Shown piece after piece: positions 53,373 to 62,011 of a stretch of 64,000 nucleotides of DNA. The translations under genes were made by a program, and so were the position numbers. The notes beneath the pieces are model-generated. The model was not told the origin of the DNA. It searched no databases and saw only the letters and a list, made by a program, of their open reading frames with translations. Position 1 is the stretch's first letter. Each line of letters begins with the position of its first letter. The stretch is from Thiorhodococcus drewsii AZ1 (GTDB lineage Bacteria > Pseudomonadota > Gammaproteobacteria > Chromatiales > Chromatiaceae). The DNA is taken from contig NZ_AFWT01000011.1 in assembly GCF_000224065.1 (NCBI RefSeq), positions 96,062 to 160,061 on the forward strand, written 5' to 3'.

Positions 53373-56300
53373 ATGTTCACCATGAAGCGCCTCAATGTAT
53401 CCAATGCGGCTGTTCAAGGGCTGATCGCATGTTTGATTGCGCTGCTGTTTTCGCTCGCAATCTATTGGTACAGCCTGCGCGACGCGGGGCAGAGCTTTTT
53501 TAGTGCCCTCGCTTTTCGGGAAGACGCTCAACTCGCCTTGAAGGCGTCCACGCTCGATCGCGAAATCCAACATCTGAAGCAGATGACGCAATTTCTCGCG
53601 GCGCTACCGCCCATTCCTGGGATCGGGCGGACGCTCCTACACGGCGGCGTCGATCCGGTCAATGGCGAGACATTCAGCGTTTGGAAAGGTCGGCTCGATC
53701 AAATTTATCTAGGTTTTCTGAAGGCCGAGCCCAGGGTCTATCAGGTGCGTCTCATCGGGGTGCATGACGGAGGGCGTGAACTCGTCAAAATCGAACGATC
53801 TTCGAATGAAGAGCCGGTCGTCACGCCGTCCGAAGCGTTTCGGCGCCAGGCTCATCAAGCCTATTTTATCGATGCCGTCCAGAGTGCGTTGGGGACCTTG
53901 GTCGTCTCCGAGATCGCTCTCAATCAGGTCTACGACGGGCGCGAAACGTCCTTGTGGCCAACGTTGCAGTTCTCGACGCCCGTGGCGAACGAGAAGGGCG
54001 AAATCTTTGGCGTTGTCGTCGTCGACTACGATCTGACCTCGATACTGAAGAAGCTGCAAAATACCGATGGCGACAGCCATTATTTTCTGACGAATGCGCA
54101 TGGACAGTATCTGCTTCATCCGGACGATGCGATGCTCGGGCACCGACATGCGCAAGACGATGTTGTTCGCTGGCGCGATGAGTTCAAACGATTGCCGCCC
54201 TCAATGCTTCCGACAGGATTCGAGGGTGGCCAGTTGGTAAGGGACTCGGTCTCCGAGAAGGCGTTCCTCTATTTCGAGCGCGAAATCCTTGGGCTCGGCG
54301 AGGGGCATGAAATCACCTTGCGAGCGATCTATCCAGTCGCCACGGCGATACAACGTATCAGGAGCGATGCCCTGTGGGCGATCCTGATCATCGATTTGAT
54401 CGTCTATCTCTTGATCGCCTTGATCGCCTGGCTCTACTCGCGCACGCTCGCGCTACAGCACCAGGCACAGCTTCAACTCGCCTTGAATCAATCATTGGAA
54501 CGGGCGCGCGAGGCGGCCGATCTGGCGAACCAGGCCAAATCCGAATTCCTCGCCAACATGAGCCATGAGATTCGAACCCCGTTGAATGCCGTATTAGGGT
54601 TGAGTCACCTGTTGGGGCTCGGGAGCATGGGGCACGAACAGCGTGAGTACGTCGCCAAGATTCAATCGGCCGGCAAGGCGTTGCTGGGAATCGTCGACGA
54701 CATTCTCGACCTGTCCAAGATTGAGGCGGGCGAGCTATCGATAGAGTGCGTTCCATTCAATATCGTCGATCTCTGCGACGAGTCGGTGCGTATCGTATCG
54801 GGAGCGGCCGAGCGTAAAAATCTGTCACTCAAACTGACGATGGACCCGAAAATCCCGATCCTGCTGCTCGGCGATCCGATTCGGCTGCGTCAGATACTGC
54901 TGAATTTGCTCAACAACGCGGTGAAATTCACCCGATCCGGTGGTATTGAGCTGCGGGCGACGATTTCGGACTTGTGCGAGCACCATGGCTTCTTGTGCCT
55001 GGAGGTCGCGGATACCGGAATCGGTATTCCCGACGAGCTTCAAGAGATGCTGTTTCGGCCTTTCGTTCAGGTGGACGGCTCCATCACGCGCCGTTTTGGC
55101 GGAACCGGCTTGGGTCTGACGATTGTGCGCCAGATTACCGGTCTGATGGGCGGAACGGTCGAGGTCGAGAGCCAGGAGGGCGTCGGCAGCACCTTTTGCA
55201 TCCGGGTCCCAGTCAATGTGCCGGGCGCGCAACAGCTCGATACGTTTGATTTGAAATTTAAACGTTTGGAGATCCTCATCGCGGAGGATGACGAAAATCA
55301 GCGCCGGGCCTTGATCGCTATGGCAGTCTCGCTGGGATGGCATGCCGAGGGGGTTGCGGACGGTCTGGCCCTCGTCGAGCGCGTGCTCGAGCGCGAAGCC
55401 TCCTCGGTCCCGGTCGATTGTCTGCTGTTGGATTGGCGGATGCCCAATTTGAACGGCCTGGAGGCATTGCACAAGCTTTGGAAGGTGCTCGGCTTGCAGC
55501 GGATTCCGGGGGCCATCGTGGTGACTGCGCAGGAAATCGAGGCGTTGAAAGCGGAGCCTCATGCCGATTTGGCGGACAGCATTCTGCAGAAACCGATTGC
55601 CCCCTCGTCCCTGTTCAATCAGGTGAACGAGGCCGTGGTCAAACGCCGTGGCTCTAACGATCGTGTCCTTGAGGGCTCGTCATTTCGATCGGCCGGTATT
55701 CAATGGCTGGCGGGCGTCAAGCTGTTGTTGGTGGATGACAGTGAACTCAACGTCGACGTCGCGCGACGGATACTGGAGCGTCAGGGCGCCTCTGTCTGGG
55801 GATGCACGAACGGATTGGAGGCGGTGAATTGGCTCTCGGATCCCCGCCATCAGGTCGATGCCGTGCTCATGGATGTGCAGATGCCGGTCTTGGATGGAAT
55901 TCTCGCGGTCCAGCGGATCCGGCGCGAATTGCAGTTGACGCGGCTTCCGATCATTGCACTTACGGCAGGAGCGCTGTCGAGCGAGCGCCAACGCGCGTTG
56001 GATGCGGGCATGAACGATTATGTTACCAAGCCGTTCGAGCCGGACCAGATGGTACGCGCCTTGCGCCGACACATCGAGGCGGCTCGCGGTACACCTTTGC
56101 CCACGGCGCATGACGCCTCCTCGGAAGAAGGGACGTCGCCCCATTGGCCCAGCATTCCGGGGTTGGCGATGCCGGAGGTCGAACACCGCATGGGAAGCGA
56201 TTGGTCGCTGTTTCAGGCGACGTGCAGGGGTTTTCTGACGGAGTTCGCCGATTTCCAAGAGGCATCGCCGGTTCCGATGAATGAGTCCGAACGCGCCGTG

Positions 56301-56768
56301 CTCGCCGATCGTCTTCACAAGCTGGCGGGCAACGCGGGGCTCATCGGGGCACGAGAACTCCTGGGCGTGGCCAAGGAGTTCGAGTCGAGAGTCAGGCGTC
56401 CGGGGCAGGCCGATTGCCATGTGTGCGCGACGACGCTTGCCGACGCGTTGCGCTCGGTGGCGGAGGCGGTGTCACCCTATCTCGATGATGCCAGTGCCGC
56501 CTCTGTCACGCAGGAGGTCACGCCGGCAACGGACGCGGAGATCGCCTCGCTGATGGCGACCTTTGCAGAGCGCAATCTGGCCTCGGTGGCGGCATTCGAT
56601 GCACTCGGTCCGAGGTTGAGGGCGCGGTTGTCCGAGGATCGCTTCCGCGAACTGGACGCATCGGTTAGGGCGTTGCAATGCGAGCAGGCGATGCGGATCC
56701 TTTTGGAATCGATCCCATCGCTTGCGGATCTGTCCGATTCGCAATCCAACTCGGGGGCAGCTTCTTGA
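53373..56768 (+). CDS. Hybrid sensor histidine kinase with two receivers and HPt
   Basis: Membrane-bound phosphorelay kinase of 1131 residues. It has a membrane helix at about 13-32 ([20 protein letters not shown]), a periplasmic Cache-like region of about 285 residues, and a second helix near 330-350 ([20 protein letters not shown]). HisKA follows with His398 in [14 protein letters not shown], then an ATPase domain (N box [12 protein letters not shown]1 [12 protein letters not shown]2 FGGTGLGL). Receiver 1 has Asp687 in [11 protein letters not shown], receiver 2 has Asp834 in [11 protein letters not shown], and the HPt domain has His982 in [12 protein letters not shown]. All phosphorelay residues are present. 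The next gene, a receiver-kinase, overlaps its stop, so the two form one relay. Confidence 0.92.
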   Translation: MFTMKRLNVSNAAVQGLIACLIALLFSLAIYWYSLRDAGQSFFSALAFREDAQLALKASTLDREIQHLKQMTQFLAALPPIPGIGRTLLHGGVDPVNGETFSVWKGRLDQIYLGFLKAEPRVYQVRLIGVHDGGRELVKIERSSNEEPVVTPSEAFRRQAHQAYFIDAVQSALGTLVVSEIALNQVYDGRETSLWPTLQFSTPVANEKGEIFGVVVVDYDLTSILKKLQNTDGDSHYFLTNAHGQYLLHPDDAMLGHRHAQDDVVRWRDEFKRLPPSMLPTGFEGGQLVRDSVSEKAFLYFEREILGLGEGHEITLRAIYPVATAIQRIRSDALWAILIIDLIVYLLIALIAWLYSRTLALQHQAQLQLALNQSLERAREAADLANQAKSEFLANMSHEIRTPLNAVLGLSHLLGLGSMGHEQREYVAKIQSAGKALLGIVDDILDLSKIEAGELSIECVPFNIVDLCDESVRIVSGAAERKNLSLKLTMDPKIPILLLGDPIRLRQILLNLLNNAVKFTRSGGIELRATISDLCEHHGFLCLEVADTGIGIPDELQEMLFRPFVQVDGSITRRFGGTGLGLTIVRQITGLMGGTVEVESQEGVGSTFCIRVPVNVPGAQQLDTFDLKFKRLEILIAEDDENQRRALIAMAVSLGWHAEGVADGLALVERVLEREASSVPVDCLLLDWRMPNLNGLEALHKLWKVLGLQRIPGAIVVTAQEIEALKAEPHADLADSILQKPIAPSSLFNQVNEAVVKRRGSNDRVLEGSSFRSAGIQWLAGVKLLLVDDSELNVDVARRILERQGASVWGCTNGLEAVNWLSDPRHQVDAVLMDVQMPVLDGILAVQRIRRELQLTRLPIIALTAGALSSERQRALDAGMNDYVTKPFEPDQMVRALRRHIEAARGTPLPTAHDASSEEGTSPHWPSIPGLAMPEVEHRMGSDWSLFQATCRGFLTEFADFQEASPVPMNESERAVLADRLHKLAGNAGLIGARELLGVAKEFESRVRRPGQADCHVCATTLADALRSVAEAVSPYLDDASAASVTQEVTPATDAEIASLMATFAERNLASVAAFDALGPRLRARLSEDRFRELDASVRALQCEQAMRILLESIPSLADLSDSQSNSGAAS

Positions 56769-57928
56769 GCAAGATCCTCATCGTCGATGACGCGCCAGAG
56801 AACATTTTGGTGCTCGGAAAATTCCTGATGCACCGTTTCGAGGTCCTGATCGCCACCTCGGGCGAGGAGGCGCTGTCGGTCGTCCGCGAGCATTCGCCGT
56901 CGCTGATCCTGCTCGACGTCAAGATGCCAGGGATGGATGGCTATCAGGTGCTATCGAGGTTGAAGGCGGACCCGGAGATGCGGCGGATTCCGGTCATCTT
57001 CGTCACTGCGGACAATAGCTGCAAGGGCGAGACCGAGGCTCTGCGCAGCGGCGCGGCGGATTTCATTCACAAGCCGGTGAATCTGGATGTGCTCGAATCG
57101 CGCGTGTCATTGCAGCTTGCCCTTCGGCATCAGGAACAGGCCCTGCTAGAACTCAACGAGGCGCTCGAATGCAAGGTCGAGGCGCGCACGCGCGATCTGC
57201 GGATCGCGAAGGAGGAGGCGGAGGCGGCTAACAGCGCCAAAGGCAATTTCCTGCGCAATGTGTCGCATGAAATGCTGACGCCATTGCATCAGATCTCGGG
57301 TCTGCTTCAGCTGATTCAGATGAAGGCCGATCCACCTCAGATCACCACTTGGGTCGAGCAGGCTGCGGATTCCACACGGCGACTGACGGCGATGATCAAT
57401 TCGGTTCTGCAGGTGGCCCAGATGGATTCGCGGCTGACGACGATCGATGTGGCGCCGGTCGATCTTTCCGCGCTCATCGACGCGGTGGTCGGGGAGTTGC
57501 AGGAAGCGGTTGCGGCGAAGCATCTGTCGCTGGATCTGCGTCTCGAGCCACTGCCCGCGTCTTTGGTGTCTGATGCCTCGCTCATCCGCTCGGCCTTGTA
57601 CGCCTACCTGGATAACGCGATCAAATTCACCGAGAAAGGCGGAATCGAGATCGCAGTGGACCTTGTGGAATCAGCGGGCGATGAGGTTGTCGCGCGGTTT
57701 TCGGTCAGCGATACCGGAATCGGTTTCGATCTGGATGTTCAGAAGCGTCTCTTCCGTCTGTTCGAGCAGGGTGACAATTCACTGACCCGGCCGTTCGAGG
57801 GGGCGGGTCTGGGGCTGGTCACGGTCAAGAAGATCGCCGAGCGTCTGGGCGGAACGGCTGGCTGCGAAAGCACACCGGGAGTGGGAAGCCGATTCTGGTT
57901 CTCGGTGCGCATGATGGTCAACCGATAG
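56765..57928 (+). CDS. Receiver-histidine kinase
   Basis: Soluble protein of 387 residues. I use the TTG at 56765, which overlaps the upstream TGA, because translation then begins [15 protein letters not shown], the exact start of a receiver domain. The receiver has Asp51 in ILLDVKMPGMDG and the Lys in IHKPVN. A coiled segment leads to a HisKA domain with His168 in SHEMLTPLHQIS, where Leu replaces the usual Arg after the Glu-Met. The ATPase domain has a DNAIKF N box, SDTGIGF and GAGLGLVTVKK. It is probably phosphorylated by the upstream hybrid kinase. No output DNA-binding regulator is next to it. Confidence 0.9.
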   Translation: MSKILIVDDAPENILVLGKFLMHRFEVLIATSGEEALSVVREHSPSLILLDVKMPGMDGYQVLSRLKADPEMRRIPVIFVTADNSCKGETEALRSGAADFIHKPVNLDVLESRVSLQLALRHQEQALLELNEALECKVEARTRDLRIAKEEAEAANSAKGNFLRNVSHEMLTPLHQISGLLQLIQMKADPPQITTWVEQAADSTRRLTAMINSVLQVAQMDSRLTTIDVAPVDLSALIDAVVGELQEAVAAKHLSLDLRLEPLPASLVSDASLIRSALYAYLDNAIKFTEKGGIEIAVDLVESAGDEVVARFSVSDTGIGFDLDVQKRLFRLFEQGDNSLTRPFEGAGLGLVTVKKIAERLGGTAGCESTPGVGSRFWFSVRMMVNR

Positions 57929-58011
57929 GCGCCGTCCGGCGCTGCGATGCCTTTGCACCGGGCTGGAGCAGTCGGGACGCGGAACCGCGCCACGCTTGGG
58001 CGTTTTCGGGG

Positions 58012-58019
58012 TATATACT
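58012..58019 (+). promoter_or_regulatory. Candidate -10 element of the ior operon
   Basis: An AT-rich TATATACT in otherwise GC-rich DNA, about 70 bases upstream of iorA and just before a structured leader. No good -35 at 16-18 bases is visible, so an activator may be needed. Confidence 0.35.
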
Positions 58020-58035
58020 AGCTGACCTTGGCAAG

Positions 58036-58079
58036 AGCCCCGCCAGGGGCTTCCTTACGTATTTAGTTAGAAGCCCTGG
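58036..58079 (+). promoter_or_regulatory. Leader with two mutually exclusive hairpins
   Basis: Hairpin A pairs AGCCCC (58036-58041) with GGGGCT (58046-58051) around GCCA. Hairpin B pairs CCAGGGGCTTC (58043-58053) with GAAGCCCTGG (58070-58079). They share the GGGGCT segment, so only one can form. Hairpin B ends 11 bases before the GTG start of iorA and may hide its ribosome site. This resembles an attenuator or translational switch. Confidence 0.4.
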
Positions 58080-58090
58080 GGGCGTATCGA

Positions 58091-59926
58091 GTGTCAACTG
58101 AGTTTTTGATGGGTAACGAGGCGATCGGCTTGGGTGCGATCGCTGCGGGTGTGGGCGTGGTGACCGGCTATCCGGGCACGCCATCGAGCGAGATCCTTCC
58201 GACGATCGCCCAACGCAATCCGGGCGGTATCCATGTCGAGTGGTCGACCAACGAAAAGGTGGCCCTGGAGGTGGCGGCTGGCGCGGCCTATGCTGGGGCG
58301 CGAACCCTGGTGACCATGAAACAGGTCGGGCTGAATGTGGCCTCCGATCCGCTGATGAGCCTCGCCTATGTCGGCGTCAAGGGTGGAATGGTGATCGTCG
58401 TCGCCGACGATCCGGGTCCCATCTCCTCCCAAACCGAGCAGGACACCCGCACCTTCGGGCTCTTCTCCAAGCTACCGGTCTTCGATCCCGCCTCTCCGGA
58501 GGAGGCCTACGCGATGATCGGCGATGCCTTTGCGCTCTCCGAGCGTTACGGGACCCCGGTGCTTTTTCGTCCGACGACCCGTGTCTGCCATGGCAATGCA
58601 CCGGTCGAGGTCGGGGAGAGCGGTGCGCCGTCCGCGCCCGAGGGCTTCGTCAAGGATCCCAAGTGGGTCATCTTTCCCCGGCTCGCCTATCAGAGCCACC
58701 TGCGGATCGAACAGCGGCTTCCCCAAATTGCCGAGGAATTCTCGGACTATCGCTTCAACCGCTTGAGCGGCTCGGGCCGACTCGGTATCGCCACCCAGGG
58801 TATCAGCGGCGCCTATGTCGCCGAGGCATTGGCCGCGCTGGGCGATGCCGTCCCGGAGCACAAGCTGCTGCGGGTCGCCACGCCGCACCCGTTCCCACGT
58901 CGCATGGGGCTCGAGTTCCTCGAAGGATTGGACCAGGTGCTGGTCGTCGAGGAACTGGACCCGGTGATCGAGCGCGAACTGCAGCGGTTGGCGGGCGAGT
59001 GCCATATTCCGGTGAACGTGCTCGGCAAGGGCAGCGGTCATGTCCAGCAGGCGGGTGAGAACAGCGTCGAGTCCGTGACCCAGGCGTTGGCCGGGTTCCT
59101 CAGGGTTGAATGCACGCCGGCCGCGACCTGCGCCGCCGCGCCAGACATCCAGGTTGCCGAACCTCCAGTGCGTCCACCGGTGCTCTGTGCCGGCTGTCCG
59201 CATCGCGCCTCCTTCCTGGCGGTCAAGGAGGCGATGCGCAAGCGCAAGGCGGTTTTCGGTGGCGATATCGGCTGCTATACGCTCGGCAACGCCAAGCCGC
59301 TCGATATGGTCGACACCTGTCTCTGCATGGGCGCGAGCGTTACGGTCGCCCAGGGTCTCCATGTGGTCGAACCGGATAAGGTGCATTTCGCCTTCATCGG
59401 CGATTCGACCTTTTTCCATACCGGGATTCCCGGCGTCATCAATGCCGTCTACAACCAAACCCCGATCGTGCTGGTTGTCCTGGACAACTCCACCACGGCC
59501 ATGACCGGTTTGCAGCCGCATCCGGGAACGGGCGAAACCATGATGGGTACGATCGCCAGTAAGATCGACATCGCAACCGTGCTGCGCGGTCTGGGTGTCC
59601 AGCATATCGAATCCTGCGATCCGCTCCAGCACGAGGCGTCCAAGGAGGCGGTGTTGCGTGCGGTCGAGGCCACGGCGAATGGCGTCTCCGCGCTCATCTT
59701 CGAGGCACCCTGCATCCATGTGGCGCCGTCCGGGCCGCGCTATGTGATCAACGAGGAGGCCTGTCGCTGCAATCTCTGCGTCACCCGGCTCGGCTGTCCG
59801 GCCATCAGTCGGGTCGATGGCCAGATGCGGATCGACGACGACCTTTGCTACGGCTGCGACCTCTGTGCGCAGATGTGCCCCTTCGATGCCATCGAACGGA
59901 TCGCGCCAATGGAGGAGGGACGATGA
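58091..59926 (+). CDS. iorA: Indolepyruvate ferredoxin oxidoreductase, alpha subunit
   Basis: Large subunit of 611 residues that oxidatively decarboxylates aryl pyruvates to aryl-acetyl-CoA with reduction of ferredoxin. N-terminal pyrimidine-binding domain: GNEAIGLGAIAAGVGVVTGY, TGYPGTPSSEI and SVNEK-like STNEKVALEVAAGAAYAG. TPP-binding domain: LCAGCPHRASFLAVK, GGDIGCYTLG, GDSTFFHTGIPG and LDNSTTAMTG. The C-terminal 2x[4Fe-4S] domain has CYGCDLCAQMCPFDAI intact, while the first cluster reads CRCNLCVTRLGCP (CxCxxC instead of CxxCxxC). It starts with GTG. It overlaps iorB by four bases (ATGA). Confidence 0.94.
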   Translation: MSTEFLMGNEAIGLGAIAAGVGVVTGYPGTPSSEILPTIAQRNPGGIHVEWSTNEKVALEVAAGAAYAGARTLVTMKQVGLNVASDPLMSLAYVGVKGGMVIVVADDPGPISSQTEQDTRTFGLFSKLPVFDPASPEEAYAMIGDAFALSERYGTPVLFRPTTRVCHGNAPVEVGESGAPSAPEGFVKDPKWVIFPRLAYQSHLRIEQRLPQIAEEFSDYRFNRLSGSGRLGIATQGISGAYVAEALAALGDAVPEHKLLRVATPHPFPRRMGLEFLEGLDQVLVVEELDPVIERELQRLAGECHIPVNVLGKGSGHVQQAGENSVESVTQALAGFLRVECTPAATCAAAPDIQVAEPPVRPPVLCAGCPHRASFLAVKEAMRKRKAVFGGDIGCYTLGNAKPLDMVDTCLCMGASVTVAQGLHVVEPDKVHFAFIGDSTFFHTGIPGVINAVYNQTPIVLVVLDNSTTAMTGLQPHPGTGETMMGTIASKIDIATVLRGLGVQHIESCDPLQHEASKEAVLRAVEATANGVSALIFEAPCIHVAPSGPRYVINEEACRCNLCVTRLGCPAISRVDGQMRIDDDLCYGCDLCAQMCPFDAIERIAPMEEGR

Positions 59927-60525
59927 GCCTGCGTACGAACATCATCATCGCCGGGGTCGGCGGTCAGGGCACGGTGCTGGCATCCAAGCTGGTGGCGCGC
60001 GCTGCCATGGATGCAGGACTTCAGGTCCGCACCTCCGAGACCATCGGCATGGCGCAGCGTGGAGGCTCGGTCGTGAGTCATCTGCGCGTTTCCGAGACCC
60101 CCATCGCCTCGCCGCTCATGGCTCCCGGCATGGCCGACGTTCTGATCGGCTTCGAGCCAGGCGAGGCGGTGCGCAGCCTCGGCTATCTGCGTCCGGGCGG
60201 CACCATCGTCACCAATGCGCATCCGGTCGCGCCCGTCGCAGCGTCCCCGGCCAGCGCCATCTACAGCGGCCAGTCGATGCTGGAGCGGCTCGACGGCTGC
60301 GGCGCGCGACTGGCCATAGTCGATGGTGACGCCATCTGCGCCGAGGTCGGCTCGACGAAGGTGCTGAACGTCGCCTTACTCGGCGCTGCTGCGGCACTGG
60401 GTGCGCTCGGCTTTACGCTAGAACAGCTCGAAAACGCCATCCGTGAATCGGTGCGCGCGCGTTTCGTCGATCTGAACATTCAGGCATTGCATGCGAGCGC
60501 CAGATCCATGAGCGCCCCCGCCTAA
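59923..60525 (+). CDS. iorB: Indolepyruvate ferredoxin oxidoreductase, beta subunit
   Basis: Small subunit of 200 residues from the ATG at 59923, which overlaps the iorA stop. It is a gamma-type 2-oxoacid oxidoreductase domain: NIIIAGVGGQGTVLASKLVA, RTSETIGMAQRGGSVVSHLR and DVLIGFEPGEAVRSLGYL. It pairs with IorA to form the active complex in the cytoplasm. The next gene, paaK, begins 41 bases downstream on the same strand. Together they handle aryl-pyruvate and aryl-acetate intermediates from aromatic amino acids. Confidence 0.93.
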   Translation: MSLRTNIIIAGVGGQGTVLASKLVARAAMDAGLQVRTSETIGMAQRGGSVVSHLRVSETPIASPLMAPGMADVLIGFEPGEAVRSLGYLRPGGTIVTNAHPVAPVAASPASAIYSGQSMLERLDGCGARLAIVDGDAICAEVGSTKVLNVALLGAAAALGALGFTLEQLENAIRESVRARFVDLNIQALHASARSMSAPA

Positions 60526-60566
60526 TCACCGACAACGCCTTCTAGGCGAGAGTAGAGAGAACCTCC

Positions 60567-61811
60567 GTGAGCGAATCCCCATTCAAAACGCCGGCACAGC
60601 TCGATGCCATGCTCGGTCTGGTCAACGGAATCACCGACAAAAGCCCCTTCTATCGCGAGAAATTCGCGGGCATCGATCTCAACGGCATTCGAGGCTGGGA
60701 GGATTTCGAGCAGCTTCCATTCACCGAAAAGGCCGATTTGCGCGACGCCTATCCGCTTGGTCTGCAGGCCGTGCCGGACGAGGAGGTGGTGCGCATCCAC
60801 TCATCTTCGGGGACGACAGGCACCCCGGTCATCATTCCCTATACCCAGCAGGACGTTACGGATTGGGCCGAGATGTTCGCCCGCTGCTACAGCATGGCTG
60901 GCGTGACCAACAGGGATCGAATCCATGTGACCCCGGGCTACGGTCTTTGGACGGCTGGGCTCGGTTTTCAGGCCGGTGCGGAGCGGATCGGCGCTATGGT
61001 CATCCCGATCGGTCCGGGCAACACGGATCGTCAGTTCAAGATGATGATGGATCTCAAGAGTACGGTGCTCTGTGCGACCTCGTCCTACGCGCTGTTGCTG
61101 GCCGAGGACATCGAGCGGCGCGGTATCGGCGACAAGATCCATCTGCGCAAGGGCATCATCGGTTCCGAGCGCTGGAGCGACAAGATGCGCCACCGTATCG
61201 CCAACGAACTGGGCGTTCAGCTCTACGACATCTATGGACTGACCGAGGTCTATGGTCCGGGCATCGGCATCTCGTGCGATCACGAATGCGGCATGCATTA
61301 CTGGAACGACTTTCTCTATTTCGAGATCATCGATCAGCACAGCGGCAATCCGGTGCCGGAAGGGGAGATCGGCGAACTGGTCATCACCACGCTGCGTAAG
61401 CAGGGCGCGCCACTCGTTCGTTACCGCACCCACGATCTGACGCGTTTCGTCCCCGGCGACTGTCCCTGCGGCTCGCCCTTCCCGCGCATCGACGACATCC
61501 TTGGCCGCACCGACGACATGGTGAAGGTGAAGGGCGTCATCGTCTATCCGGCCCTGATCGACGAGATTCTGCACCAGATCGAGGGCGCGAGCAGCGAGTT
61601 CCAGGTCATGATCGACCATCTCGAAGGCAAGGATGTCATGACCGTCCTCTTCGAGACGCTGCCAGGCGCGCACCTGGAGGGTGTCGAGGCCGAACTGCGT
61701 CGTCTCTGCAAGGAGCGTGTCGGACTGAGCGTCGTTCCCAAGGCGGTCGCCATCGGCGATCTGCCGCGTAGTGAAAAGAAGACCTCAAGGGTGTTCGATA
61801 ACCGCTATTGA
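60567..61811 (+). CDS. paaK: Phenylacetate-CoA ligase
   Basis: AMP-forming ligase of 414 residues that activates phenylacetate (or indoleacetate) to its CoA ester. It starts with GTG at 60567 and has a purine-rich AGAGAGAAC upstream. Motifs are SSSGTTGTPVIIPYT (phosphate-binding loop), YGLTEVYGPGIG, YRTHDLTRFVPGDCPCGSPF, GRTDDMVKVKGV and the C-terminal LPRSEKKTSRVFDNR. Its length is normal for the short PaaK type. In an operon with iorAB it may salvage free aryl-acetates, or run in reverse to release ATP from the CoA ester. No ring-oxidation paa genes are near. Confidence 0.93.
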   Translation: MSESPFKTPAQLDAMLGLVNGITDKSPFYREKFAGIDLNGIRGWEDFEQLPFTEKADLRDAYPLGLQAVPDEEVVRIHSSSGTTGTPVIIPYTQQDVTDWAEMFARCYSMAGVTNRDRIHVTPGYGLWTAGLGFQAGAERIGAMVIPIGPGNTDRQFKMMMDLKSTVLCATSSYALLLAEDIERRGIGDKIHLRKGIIGSERWSDKMRHRIANELGVQLYDIYGLTEVYGPGIGISCDHECGMHYWNDFLYFEIIDQHSGNPVPEGEIGELVITTLRKQGAPLVRYRTHDLTRFVPGDCPCGSPFPRIDDILGRTDDMVKVKGVIVYPALIDEILHQIEGASSEFQVMIDHLEGKDVMTVLFETLPGAHLEGVEAELRRLCKERVGLSVVPKAVAIGDLPRSEKKTSRVFDNRY

Positions 61812-61826
61812 GTGTTCACCGTGGTG

Positions 61827-61850
61827 TCAAGGTTCGAAATGGAACCTTGA
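61827..61850 (+). terminator. Hairpin after paaK
   Basis: Nine-bp perfect stem TCAAGGTTC / GAACCTTGA with a six-base loop, 16 bases after the stop. No T run follows. Confidence 0.5.
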
Positions 61851-62011
61851 GCCTAACGCTCCAAAACGTGAAGCTGGGGGTCCAGACCAAGATCGCACAA
61901 GGATGTGCATCCCTATCAATACGCTAACGCTCGCTGCACCTGCCTGGTGAAGACAGGATCCTTGCACCTCGTTATGGGCAATCCGTCGAGGGCGAGGCAA
62001 GATTCCAGTGG

